Shown one piece after another: positions 18,418-26,849 of a stretch of 64,000 nt of DNA. Below the pieces are notes generated by a model that was not told where the DNA came from, did not search any database, and worked only from the letters and a program-made list of their open reading frames with translations. How positions within the stretch are numbered: the first letter of the stretch is position 1; the number at the start of each line of letters is the position of its first letter. This DNA comes from an uncultured Sutterella sp. (GTDB lineage: Bacteria; Pseudomonadota; Gammaproteobacteria; Burkholderiales; Burkholderiaceae_F), in contig CABQGK010000008.1 in NCBI GenBank assembly GCA_902463725.1, forward strand, positions 38,583 through 102,582, given 5' to 3'. The position numbers were made by a program, and so were the translations under genes.

Positions 18418-19218
18418 ATGTCAATGACCGCAACCACGAAACACGTTGGGTTGTCCCTTGAGGTAAAGAATCTCTCGGTGGGCTATGGGGGAGAGGCTGT
18501 GCTCGCGCCGCTCTCTTTTTATCTGCCGCAAGGTGGGTCATTGGCAGTCATTGGTGAGAGCGGTTGCGGAAAATCAACGTTACTGACAACTCTAGCGGGT
18601 CTACATCCGGCCCTTAGCGGCTCGATTAGCTGGCGAGTCAATGACCGTGAGGTTGCGCTTAACGAAACACGCGTCAGTTTTGTTTGGCAACGTTTGGGGC
18701 TGTTCCCATGGAAGCGTGTGCGCGACAACATGCTGCTGCCGCTTAAACTACACCCAGAAATTTGTCCGCCCCATGAGCGAGCGGGACGCGTTGCTGAACT
18801 GCTTGAGCGACTGGGCCTCAGGGGTCTTGAGGAGCGCTTCCCGTCGCAGCTCTCTGGCGGGCAGAGTCAGCGCTTGGCGCTCGGACGCTCCTTGATATCG
18901 CGCCCTGATGTGCTCTTTATGGACGAGCCTTTCTCGGCGCTCGATGCGCTACTACGCGAGCGGCTTCAAAATCATCTTCAGCAATTGCGCCAGACCCATC
19001 GTGGCACGGTGATTTTTGTCACGCACGATATCCGTGAAGCCGTCTTTTTAGGCTCACATATTCTGATGCTCTTTCCCAAAGGGCGTGCTCAGGCCCCACG
19101 GTTTTACGAAAACCCGGCGTTTTCGCTTGATGCCGGTAGCCAAGCGCGTGACTGTACGCTCTTTGATGAAACGGTGCGTCGCGTGCATCGAGTGCTCATG
19201 AGCGAGGGGGGGCTCTAA
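18418..19218 (+). CDS. ABC transporter ATP-binding protein (SsuB/TauB-like)
   Basis: Cytoplasmic ATPase that powers import. 266 residues. Walker A GESGCGKST at 46-54, Q-loop in VWQRLGLFPW, signature LSGGQSQRLA near 146, Walker B DVLFMDEPFSAL near 165 and the switch histidine in VTHDIREAV near 203. All motor residues are intact. It lies between the binding-protein and permease genes and is separated from the permease by one base. ATG at 18424 is an alternative start. Confidence 0.92.
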   Translation: MSMTATTKHVGLSLEVKNLSVGYGGEAVLAPLSFYLPQGGSLAVIGESGCGKSTLLTTLAGLHPALSGSISWRVNDREVALNETRVSFVWQRLGLFPWKRVRDNMLLPLKLHPEICPPHERAGRVAELLERLGLRGLEERFPSQLSGGQSQRLALGRSLISRPDVLFMDEPFSALDALLRERLQNHLQQLRQTHRGTVIFVTHDIREAVFLGSHILMLFPKGRAQAPRFYENPAFSLDAGSQARDCTLFDETVRRVHRVLMSEGGL

Positions 19219-19219
19219 G

Positions 19220-19978
19220 ATGTGGACGCTCGTATTGCGCTATGTGCTGGGGTTTGTGGCCATTGGCTTACTATGGCAACTCGGTTCGCTCTCGATGGGT
19301 GAAGCGCTTCTGCCAGACGTTGTGTCAACTATGGTGGCTTTTATCGCTGCCCTCAAGACGAGTGCTTTTTGGACAGCCATAGCAGTCAGCTGCTCTCGTC
19401 TCGCGGTTGGACTTTTAACCGCGGTGCTCGTAAGCTTTCCGCTCGGGCTCTGGATGGGGCATTGTCCGAGAGCCGATAAAATTCTGAGCCCGCTACTCTT
19501 TATCACCTTCCCGCTCCCGAAAATTGTGCTCTTGCCGGTGTTTTTTACGCTCGTCGGACTTGGGGATGCGTCGCGCATTTTGCTTATTGGACTCACGGTG
19601 GGCTACCAAATCCTCGTCATCATCCGCGATGAGGCATTGAATTTGGATCCAGCTTATATGAAGGCCTTTCGCTCGATGGGCGGGACGTCTTGTCAGGCGG
19701 TCTGGCACGTGTATGTCCCAGCGGCTCTGCCCTCACTTTTTACCGCGCTCAAGGTTGCTGCCGGCACGGCAATGGCAGTGCTCTTTTTAGCAGAGAGCTT
19801 CGCAACTACCTCAGGGCTCGGCTATCTCATCATGGATGCTTGGGGGCTTGGGGATGTGCTGGGTATGTTTACGGCTATTCTTGGGATGTCGTTACTTGGG
19901 CTTGCTCTTTACGGCTCGATTGCTGCGATCGAGCGTCTGCTCTGCCCTTGGTCCGTGCGCGGACTGCCCCGAATTTGA
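19220..19978 (+). CDS. ABC transporter permease (SsuC/TauC-like)
   Basis: Inner-membrane channel subunit, 252 residues, with about six hydrophobic segments. The EAA loop that contacts the ATPase is visible as AYMKAFRSMGGTSCQAVWHV near 145-165. It starts one base after the ATPase stop codon, so translation is probably coupled. Together with the two preceding genes it forms a complete importer that sits between dnaG and rpoD, where most relatives have no transporter. No terminator is obvious after it. Confidence 0.92.
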   Translation: MWTLVLRYVLGFVAIGLLWQLGSLSMGEALLPDVVSTMVAFIAALKTSAFWTAIAVSCSRLAVGLLTAVLVSFPLGLWMGHCPRADKILSPLLFITFPLPKIVLLPVFFTLVGLGDASRILLIGLTVGYQILVIIRDEALNLDPAYMKAFRSMGGTSCQAVWHVYVPAALPSLFTALKVAAGTAMAVLFLAESFATTSGLGYLIMDAWGLGDVLGMFTAILGMSLLGLALYGSIAAIERLLCPWSVRGLPRI

Positions 19979-20636
19979 CGAAAACGTATTTTTCTTACGC
20001 ATTTCTATTAGTACTTCCCATTAGAGAGCACACAGAAATGCTTTCAGATGTGGCAGAATTTCCTAACTGCACTAAAAAATTTTGTCAAGTGGGATGTGTT
20101 GATTTTTTTTAATCATACCGTTTCCTCTTTGGCGTCTCTGCCAGCCTGTTGAGCGCTTCTCTCGGTAACGAGGCGCGCTAAGTATCGGAATTTTTGGCGG
20201 AAACACGAATTTTTTTTCAATCCTCCCAAGGGGGCGTATAGTTAAGGAGGCACGCGGACTGTTACAAAGATTTCACTGAGACGTCACTACTCATTGCCTC
20301 AAAGGACAAGGTCAGGCGGCAAGGGCTAAATACTCCTTTGCTGTTCGTTTTTGTCTTCGACCAAAAATGAAGAGCAAAGTGTCTTTTTAGACCACGACAC
20401 ACTCGAAACTGTCCATTCATCGTTGTGGTGTATGGCTCGTTGGTGTTGCTTGTTGCAAGACCCGCGAGCGAGGCGAGAGGTTCCTTTTTGCAGACTGCAG
20501 GGAATGCGGCAAGCTAAGTTTTGCAAAGGGGGCGTGTTAGAAGCGCATTGCTGCGCTCTGATGCAGTGTGCTGTGGCTTGATGTTGCCAAAAGCAGGCTT
20601 TGCCGTAAGTGCTTTGGGCGCAATTTGAGGGTAGGT
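19979..20636 (+). promoter_or_regulatory. Upstream region and long leader of the first rpoD gene
   Basis: 658 bp without a recognisable gene. It is AT-rich to about 20240 and GC-richer afterwards. A plausible promoter lies at 20214-20242, which would leave a leader of almost 390 nt containing several small hairpins. Short open frames here have no protein character. Confidence 0.45.
20214..20242 (+). promoter_or_regulatory. Possible promoter of the first rpoD gene
   Basis: TTTTCA, 17-nt spacer, TATAGT. Four of six -35 positions and five of six -10 positions match sigma70. Confidence 0.45.
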
Positions 20637-23600
20637 ATGGCTGAAAAAAAGAAATCGACAAGCAAAGTGAAGTCCGCCGCGTTAGCGGTCGAAAAGGATG
20701 AGCTTTCGCCAAAAAAGTCGAAAAAACGCGCAGCAAAAAAGGTGTCCCCTGAAGCAACGCTCAGTACGTCAGGTCTGACATTGTCCGTGGAGACGCAAGA
20801 GCCTGACACCACCGAGAAAGCGACAAAGCTCGGCCGCAAGAAGGCCGCTACGCTTGAGCAAAGCGCGGCCGCTGAGCAAGTGCATGAAGAGAGTGCCCCT
20901 ACCAAGAAGCGCGCGCAGAAGAAAGCGCTTGCGCAAGAGAGCGCGCCGGCTTCGGTACCCCTCCCCGAAGAGGAACCCCCGCAAGCGGCCTCAACACCCG
21001 AGGCGCCAAAAAAGACGACGCGGCGCCGTCAGTCTAAGAAGGACGAGGCCGCGAGTAGCTCAGGTAACTCAGATGCGCTCGCGCCCACCGAACCCCAGCC
21101 GAAAGCGGTGAAAGGGCGCCGTGCGAAAGCGGTATCCGAAACAGAGGTGAGCACTCACTCGCAAGTGGGTGTGGCGACAGATGTCTCTACCGAGGCGAGA
21201 GGCGCTACGCCGCTTGACGATGCCACGGGGGCCGTGGCGGTTGCCGAAAAGCCCCGTAAGTCTACCCGCAAGTCTGCGGTGAAAAAGTCTGTCGCTGCTG
21301 CCCCAACGCCTGAGGCGGCACAGACTGCTGAGCTTCTGCCCACGGAGCCCCCCGCTACTACGGGGAAAAAGCGCTCCCGCAAGTCGAAAGCTCAGGAGGG
21401 TGAAGAAGCGCTCCCAGCTGCAACGCGGGCGGCTGAGGTTATGACTGAAGTGCTTCCGGTTGAACCTAGCGCGCAGCCAATTGAGTCTGAGCAAGCTACT
21501 ACTACCTCTGAAGAAGAGGCGCCAGCTAAGCGTGCGCGGACGAGTCGTCGCAAAACAACAAGCACTACAGCGAAAAAAGAGCGTAAAGGTCGCTCGACAA
21601 CGAAGCGCTCTTCCGATGAAAACGCGGACGAAGATGATGACTTAGCAGAATTCGACAAGGAAGGGGGCGACTCGGATTACTTTGACGCCATCGATGGCGA
21701 GGCCGATGACTACGACGAAGAGATTCCCGAGATCGATGACATCGATGAGCTTGATGAGGTCGATGAGGAGGAGTCTGAAGCAAGCGCCGAAGATGAGCCA
21801 GAGCATGAAGAACGTCCGACGCCGAAAAAGCGCGCCCGTCGTAAGAAGGACACTAAGACTGCGCTCGCTGACTATGCAGGCGTGGAAGAGTCGACTGAAG
21901 ATCGCCGTCAAAAAGTGCAGACCCTCATTTCGATGGGGCGCGAGCGTGGTTACGTCACCTATGGGGAAATCAATGATTATCTGCCTACGAGTCTCGTCGA
22001 TGATGAAGCGATTGACTCCATTGTGCAGATTCTCGGTAACCTCAACATTCCTGTCTTTGAAACGGCACCCGATGATGACACACTAGCGATGCTTGGCACA
22101 GAGACGGTGGCAAGCGAAGAAGATGCCGAAGCTGAGGCCGAGGCAGCGTTTTCCACGGTCGATAGCGAATTTGGCCGTACGACGGACCCAGTGCGTATAT
22201 ACATGCGTGAGATGGGCTCTGTGGAGCTTCTCAAGCGTGAGGATGAAATTGAAATTAGCAAGCGCATCGAAGATGGCCTTAAGCACATGGTGCTTGCCAT
22301 CTCGCGCTGCCCCGTGACGATTGCCGAGATCATTGATATCAGTGAAAAAATTCGCAATAACGAAGTTGCCATCGATGACATCGTGGACGGGATTGTGACC
22401 ACGGATGACCTAGGCAACGTCGTGGGTCACGCTGACGATGAAACCGATATGGGCGCAAGCTCCATGACCACGGGGCAGCTTGAGCATCTGCGCGATCAGA
22501 GCCTAGAGATCTTTGAGCGCGTGCAGAAGTTGCTTGGTGAGCTACGGGCGATTGCGGAGCGTGATGGCTATGAAGCCCCTGAACTCTCGGGCATTAAAGA
22601 CGCGATCCAGCAAGAGCTGATGCAGGTTCGCTTTACAGCCAAGACGGCCGATCGCCTCTGTGACGTGTTGCGCAACACCGTCGATGAGGTACGTAAACAT
22701 CAACGTATGCTCTACGATGAATTGGTGCGCCGCCATGGCTTGGATCGCAAGTGGTTTATTGAGCATTTTGAAGAGTCGGCGTCCGACATTCGTTGGTTTG
22801 AACTCGCTATGACCACTTTCCCTGCACTGAAGGAAAAACTGGAATTTGTGCGTCCGACCGTTGAGGAGGGAGTGCGTCAAGTGGGGCTCATTGAGCGGCG
22901 CTGCTCCATGCGTATCAAAGAGCTCTTTGATATCTACCGTCAAATGACGGCGGGTGAAGCACAGGCGCGAAATGCCAAGCGTGAGATGACAGAAGCCAAT
23001 CTGAGATTGGTCATTAGCATTGCGAAAAAATATACCAATCGTGGGCTACAGTTCCTTGATCTCATTCAAGAGGGCAATGTTGGCCTCATGAAGGCTGTCG
23101 ATAAGTTTGAGTACCGCCGTGGCTATAAGTTCTCGACCTATGCTACCTGGTGGATTCGTCAGGCGATCACGCGCTCGATTGCAGATCAGGCGCGCACGAT
23201 CCGAATCCCGGTGCATATGATCGAAACGATCAACCGTATGAACCGTATCACCCGACAAGTGTTGCAAGAAACAGGGGTTGAGCCTGATTCTCGGATGCTT
23301 GCAGAGATGATGGAGATGCCAGAGGACAAGATCCTCAAGATCATGCGCATCGCCAAAGAGCCGATCTCCATGGAAACGCCGATCGGCGACGATGATGATT
23401 CGCACTTGGGTGACTTTTTGGAAGATACCCAGACGGAGTTGCCGAGCGAGGCTGCGCATAGCAACAGCATGCAGGAAACGGTTCGACAAGTGCTCGATAG
23501 CCTCTCACCTCGAGAAGCAAAGGTGCTGAGAATGCGCTTTGGTATCGAGATGCAAAGCGACCACACGCTCGAAGAGGTCGGCAAACAGTTTGATGTTACT

Positions 23601-23705
23601 CGTGAACGTATTCGTCAAATTGAAACCAAGGCGTTGCGTAAGTTGCGCCATCCCTCGCGAGCAGACAAACTGCGTAGCTTCATCGTTCCTGATAATAAGG
23701 ACTGA
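20637..23705 (+). CDS. rpoD: RNA polymerase primary sigma factor RpoD with long N-terminal extension
   Basis: Principal promoter-recognition subunit, 1022 residues; E. coli RpoD has 613. The first ~325 residues are an Ala/Lys/Pro/Ser-rich tract with repeated basic clusters (for example KKSKKRAAKK, RKSTRKSAVKKS, GKKRSRKSKA). An acidic block follows (about 328-392), then region 1.1 (from ~422, MGRERGYVTYGEINDYLP), region 1.2 (from ~517, DPVRIYMREMGSVELL), the non-conserved region, regions 2.1-2.4 (from ~785, with WWIRQAITRSIADQARTIRI), the 3.2 finger DDDSHLGDF and region 4.2 VTRERIRQIE. Every core element is canonical. Start MAEKKKSTSK has GGTAGGT just upstream. A second sigma gene follows. Confidence 0.97.
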   Translation: MAEKKKSTSKVKSAALAVEKDELSPKKSKKRAAKKVSPEATLSTSGLTLSVETQEPDTTEKATKLGRKKAATLEQSAAAEQVHEESAPTKKRAQKKALAQESAPASVPLPEEEPPQAASTPEAPKKTTRRRQSKKDEAASSSGNSDALAPTEPQPKAVKGRRAKAVSETEVSTHSQVGVATDVSTEARGATPLDDATGAVAVAEKPRKSTRKSAVKKSVAAAPTPEAAQTAELLPTEPPATTGKKRSRKSKAQEGEEALPAATRAAEVMTEVLPVEPSAQPIESEQATTTSEEEAPAKRARTSRRKTTSTTAKKERKGRSTTKRSSDENADEDDDLAEFDKEGGDSDYFDAIDGEADDYDEEIPEIDDIDELDEVDEEESEASAEDEPEHEERPTPKKRARRKKDTKTALADYAGVEESTEDRRQKVQTLISMGRERGYVTYGEINDYLPTSLVDDEAIDSIVQILGNLNIPVFETAPDDDTLAMLGTETVASEEDAEAEAEAAFSTVDSEFGRTTDPVRIYMREMGSVELLKREDEIEISKRIEDGLKHMVLAISRCPVTIAEIIDISEKIRNNEVAIDDIVDGIVTTDDLGNVVGHADDETDMGASSMTTGQLEHLRDQSLEIFERVQKLLGELRAIAERDGYEAPELSGIKDAIQQELMQVRFTAKTADRLCDVLRNTVDEVRKHQRMLYDELVRRHGLDRKWFIEHFEESASDIRWFELAMTTFPALKEKLEFVRPTVEEGVRQVGLIERRCSMRIKELFDIYRQMTAGEAQARNAKREMTEANLRLVISIAKKYTNRGLQFLDLIQEGNVGLMKAVDKFEYRRGYKFSTYATWWIRQAITRSIADQARTIRIPVHMIETINRMNRITRQVLQETGVEPDSRMLAEMMEMPEDKILKIMRIAKEPISMETPIGDDDDSHLGDFLEDTQTELPSEAAHSNSMQETVRQVLDSLSPREAKVLRMRFGIEMQSDHTLEEVGKQFDVTRERIRQIETKALRKLRHPSRADKLRSFIVPDNKD

Positions 23706-23734
23706 GACGTCTTACGTCTCTCTTTAGTTAATAG

Positions 23735-23776
23735 GCCGTCTAGCGAGACAAGTTGACACTTGCTAGACGGCTTTTT
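23735..23776 (+). terminator. Intrinsic terminator of the first rpoD gene
   Basis: Perfect 10-bp stem (23735-23744 and 23762-23771) followed by five T. Confidence 0.92.
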
Positions 23777-24357
23777 CTCTTGTGCTAGCTTGAGGGCATC
23801 GCTTTTTGATGAACGTGTTCTCTAGAGGCTAAAAATCACTTGCAAAAAGCGGGGGCTTGTGCTACGTTAAATGCCCTTTTCCTTTTTCTTGATGTCTTGT
23901 GCGCAGTGTAGCTCGGCCGAAACGCTGGGTATGTGAAGCATACGGTGCGGAGGATGGTGAGTTGCCTCCGGCAGACTGATGTGGCGCGAGTCATTTCGCC
24001 AAGGCGTACCTTCAAAGTGGAAGGACTGAAAAAGAGAAGAAGAACTAGGTTGGCTCAGCGGTTGGGTGTGCAGGTTGGTCAGCCGGGTAACTCCTCTTGC
24101 GTTGCAATTCTCAAAATGAAGTCGAATCAAAGCCGGCAGGTCGGCTCTTGGGCGTGTTGGTCTACGTGCCCGAGCCGCAACTCCTGTCAAGGGCATTTTT
24201 TGCATCGCACGAGGCAGAGCTCTATACCCGTGGCACATTCCCTAAGCACGTTGAGCAAGACAGAATTAAGTGAAGCGGCGATTCTGCCTGTGCTCCGCCC
24301 TTTATATTCATTCGGAGCGCATCAGCATGGCGCTGCTTCTGGAATTGGGAAAGCTTT
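23777..24357 (+). promoter_or_regulatory. Region between the two rpoD-type genes
   Basis: 580 bp separating the two sigma genes. It holds the promoter candidate at 23840-23868 and a short leader frame just before the second gene. A 142-codon frame at 23933-24361 has a composition (many Cys, Trp, Ser, Arg) unlike the neighbouring proteins and is not called. Confidence 0.45.
23840..23868 (+). promoter_or_regulatory. Possible promoter of the second rpoD-type gene
   Basis: TTGCAA, exactly 17 nt, TACGTT. It would give a leader of about 480 nt. Good -35 element, weak -10 element. Confidence 0.4.
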
Positions 24358-24374
24358 ATGAAAACGAACGATGA
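24327..24374 (+). CDS. Possible 15-residue leader peptide overlapping the second rpoD-type gene
   Basis: ATG with GGAG nine bases upstream, reading MALLLELGKLYENER then TGA. It ends 17 bases inside the following sigma gene in another frame. The sigma gene itself has only a weak ribosome-binding site, so translational coupling is conceivable. The peptide is short enough to arise by chance. Confidence 0.25.
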   Translation: MALLLELGKLYENER

Positions 24375-26304
24375 CGATTTCGACGGCGATCTTGACGACG
24401 ACGAAACCGAAAATAATGATGAGGAGTCTCTAGAGCTTGACGCTTGGGAGGGGGATTCTGAGTCAGAGGCAAAAGGCACGCATGCCCACGATGTTTCTGG
24501 GAACGGCTATGGCTCTTTGGTTCGTCTAGGGCGTTCGCGTGGCTGGGTAACGGTTGAAGAAATTAACGACCACCTTCCAGAGAGCGCTGTGCGCACGGCA
24601 GAGAATCTTCAGGAAATTACTGAAACGCTCGGTCGTCTCTCGATCCGTGTGTTCGAAGCGCCGCCCGATGAGGATGATCTCCTGCTCGTAGGGAACGGCG
24701 CAGACGATGGCGAGGATATCGACGACGAAGATGCCGCCACCATGCTCACGCCAGAAGAAAGCGCAGGGCTCTCGAAGGACCCGTTGCGCAGCTATTTGCG
24801 CGGTGTGGGCACGCACAAGCTCTTGACGCGTGCGGGCGAAATTGAAGTGGCGAAATCCATCGAAATGTACACGGGCAAACTCGTTTCGACGCTTGTGCAC
24901 TATCCGATGGCGGTGGTGGAGCTCAATAAGATCGCACAGACGCTCAAGGACACGAACGTGCCCGTGGATACGCTCGTTGACGGCTTTACCGATAATCTCG
25001 AGGATCTGTCCAATGACGTTTCTGACGAGGGCGGTAGCGATGATATTTCTACCGATATCGGCGCAGCAGCGATGACGATTGAGCAGCTCGAAGAGATGCG
25101 CACGCGTGTGCTTGAGCTCTTCGCAGATTGTGAAAAGGAGCTCAAGACAATCGAGGCGACCTACCGTGATCCCGCCCAAGCAGCGGCCTATGAAGCGGCA
25201 TGCAACCGTATTGCTTCGCTCTTGGAGTCGACGCGTTTCTCGGTGAAGGTGGTCACGCAGATTACGAGCTCGGTTACCGATACGATGGATTTGGTGACAG
25301 CCGCGCTCAAGCGCATGCGCCATGTGCTCGTGAGCCAGTGCCGTGTGCCGACCGCTGAAGCGCTTCAGATGATCAACGATGATGATCCCGTGCGTGAGGG
25401 TTTCTTCGAAGAGAAGATCGCGCTCGGAAAGCCTTGGGCTGAAGCTCTGCAACGCAACCTCGGCATCCTGCTTGAGGAGCAGCAGACGCTACGCAAACTC
25501 GAGGATCACGCCTTCATGTCGGTAAAGCGTATGCGTGAATTGACGCGTCAACTGAAGTTGGCGCAGACCAATCTCATGCAGGCTAAGGCTCGTATGATTG
25601 AGGCCAATTTGCGTTTGGTGATCTCCATTGCTAAGGGCTATGTGAACCGTGGCTTGGCGATGACTGACCTTATCCAAGAGGGCAACCTCGGTCTTATGAA
25701 GGCGGTGGACAAGTTCGAGTATCGCCGTGGCTATAAGTTCTCGACCTATGCTACATGGTGGGTTCGCCAGTCTGTGACACGCGCCGTGGCGGACTTTGGC
25801 AATACGATCCGTATTCCGGTGCATATGACCGAGTCCTACAACAAGATTCGCCGCCATAAGCAGCACTTCTTGCAAGAGCATGGTCGTCAGCCGACGGAGC
25901 AGGAACTCTCGGAACTTGCTGATCTGCCGCTACCCAAAGTGCAACTCCTCACGCAGGCCATGCGTGGCGTTGAGAGTATTGATGCGCCGATCGGTGACGA
26001 TGAGGACGCAACCAAGCTCGACTTTGTGCGCGGCGATGAGCGCGATGATCCGAGCGTGGCGTTCCAAGACCAGTCCATGATTGATTGTGTGAAGAAGTCG
26101 CTCGACGAACTTGCGCCTCGTGAGGCTCAGGTACTGCGTTTGCGCTATGGTATCGGCACCAATAAGGATCACACGCTTGAAGAGGTGGGACATGCGCTTG
26201 GCTTGACGCGTGAACGTGTCCGCCAGATTGAGTCTGCGGCCGTGCGCAAATTGCGTCAACCTGAATTCCAAGAACGGTTGCGTGACTACTTAGCGGAAAA
26301 CTAA
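24358..26304 (+). CDS. Second RpoD-type (group 1-like) sigma factor
   Basis: 648-residue sigma70 family protein directly downstream of rpoD. It has an acidic N-terminus, region 1.1 (GRSRGWVTVEEINDHLPE), region 1.2 (DPLRSYLRGVG near 140), the long non-conserved region, region 2 (from ~414; FSTYATWWVRQSVTR), region 3 and region 4 (LTRERVRQIE). Possession of region 1.1 and the non-conserved region sets it apart from RpoS-type factors. Differences from the first RpoD are ADFGNTIRI instead of ADQARTIRI in 2.4/3.0, and a changed 3.2 finger (DDEDATKLDF for DDDSHLGDF). The -10-reading Gln and Thr and the -35-reading helix are kept, so it should read similar promoters. When it is used is unknown. Confidence 0.93.
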   Translation: MKTNDDDFDGDLDDDETENNDEESLELDAWEGDSESEAKGTHAHDVSGNGYGSLVRLGRSRGWVTVEEINDHLPESAVRTAENLQEITETLGRLSIRVFEAPPDEDDLLLVGNGADDGEDIDDEDAATMLTPEESAGLSKDPLRSYLRGVGTHKLLTRAGEIEVAKSIEMYTGKLVSTLVHYPMAVVELNKIAQTLKDTNVPVDTLVDGFTDNLEDLSNDVSDEGGSDDISTDIGAAAMTIEQLEEMRTRVLELFADCEKELKTIEATYRDPAQAAAYEAACNRIASLLESTRFSVKVVTQITSSVTDTMDLVTAALKRMRHVLVSQCRVPTAEALQMINDDDPVREGFFEEKIALGKPWAEALQRNLGILLEEQQTLRKLEDHAFMSVKRMRELTRQLKLAQTNLMQAKARMIEANLRLVISIAKGYVNRGLAMTDLIQEGNLGLMKAVDKFEYRRGYKFSTYATWWVRQSVTRAVADFGNTIRIPVHMTESYNKIRRHKQHFLQEHGRQPTEQELSELADLPLPKVQLLTQAMRGVESIDAPIGDDEDATKLDFVRGDERDDPSVAFQDQSMIDCVKKSLDELAPREAQVLRLRYGIGTNKDHTLEEVGHALGLTRERVRQIESAAVRKLRQPEFQERLRDYLAEN

Positions 26305-26331
26305 ACCGTAAGCTAGATCAACGACTTACCG

Positions 26332-26364
26332 AGGCAGCTCTTCTCTCTGAAGGGCTGCCTTTTT
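26332..26364 (+). terminator. Intrinsic terminator of the second rpoD-type gene
   Basis: 7-bp stem AGGCAGC/GCTGCCT (26332-26338 and 26354-26360) followed by T-run. Confidence 0.85.
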
Positions 26365-26659
26365 GACGGCGCCCGCTAAGGCGTAGAGCGGGGCGCCCTG
26401 TCGTGATGATTCGCCTGCGCCGAAGGTTGCCGATGAGGTCGACACATTTCGGCGCCAGCTCAGGCAGTAAAAGCCACCTGTTTTGGGTGGAGAGCATGCT
26501 GCATCTTGCAATTTCATCCAAAATGTGTAGAATACATCTTCCTCCAAGCAAGGCACGCACACCGCTTTTTCGCGGTTGAGCGCTTAAATGTGGCACAGGT
26601 GATGCGATTCTCTCTCTGTGCTCGGTCTTGTGGCCACGGCTATTTTGGACGTGACAACT

Positions 26660-26688
26660 GTCACAAGCGCCACTATAGCTTGTACAAT
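26660..26688 (+). promoter_or_regulatory. Promoter of the CAU tRNA gene
   Basis: GTCACA, 17-nt spacer, TACAAT; 13 nt before the mature tRNA 5' end. Confidence 0.5.
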
Positions 26689-26701
26689 AAGATTTTTGCG
26701 T

Positions 26702-26778
26702 GGGCCTGTAGCCAAGTTGGTTAAGGCACCGGACTCATAATCTGGCTATCCTGGGTTCAAGTCCCAGCTGGCCCACCA
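26702..26778 (+). tRNA. tRNA with anticodon CAU (tRNA-Ile2 or elongator tRNA-Met)
   Basis: 77-nt cloverleaf with encoded CCA. D-arm GCC/GGC, anticodon stem CCGGA/TCTGG around loop CTCATAA (anticodon 26736-26738), T-arm CTGGG/CCCAG with loop TTCAAGT. The acceptor stem GGGCCTG/CTGGCCC pairs except for one T-T mismatch. It is not initiator type. The GGGCC acceptor end is reminiscent of tRNA-Ile2, whose C34 becomes lysidine, but Met elongator identity cannot be excluded by eye. Confidence 0.9.
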
Positions 26779-26849
26779 TTTCGTCTCTTGTCGTGAATCG
26801 CCGCTTCTGCCCGCCGCAGGCGACCTTTCTATATTTGTCCGCACACAGC

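Larger units (their letters stand above)
26305..26701. other. Intergenic region after the second sigma gene
   Basis: 397 bp. It carries the sigma-gene terminator, a small hairpin (CCACC/GGGTGG near 26475-26492) and the tRNA promoter. No gene seen. Confidence 0.5.

Noticed and set aside
23933..24361. 142-codon open frame ending with ATGA overlap at the second sigma gene
   Set aside because: The overlap is suggestive of coupling, but the protein is rich in Arg, Ser, Cys and Trp without hydrophobic core or motif, and no ribosome-binding site was seen.
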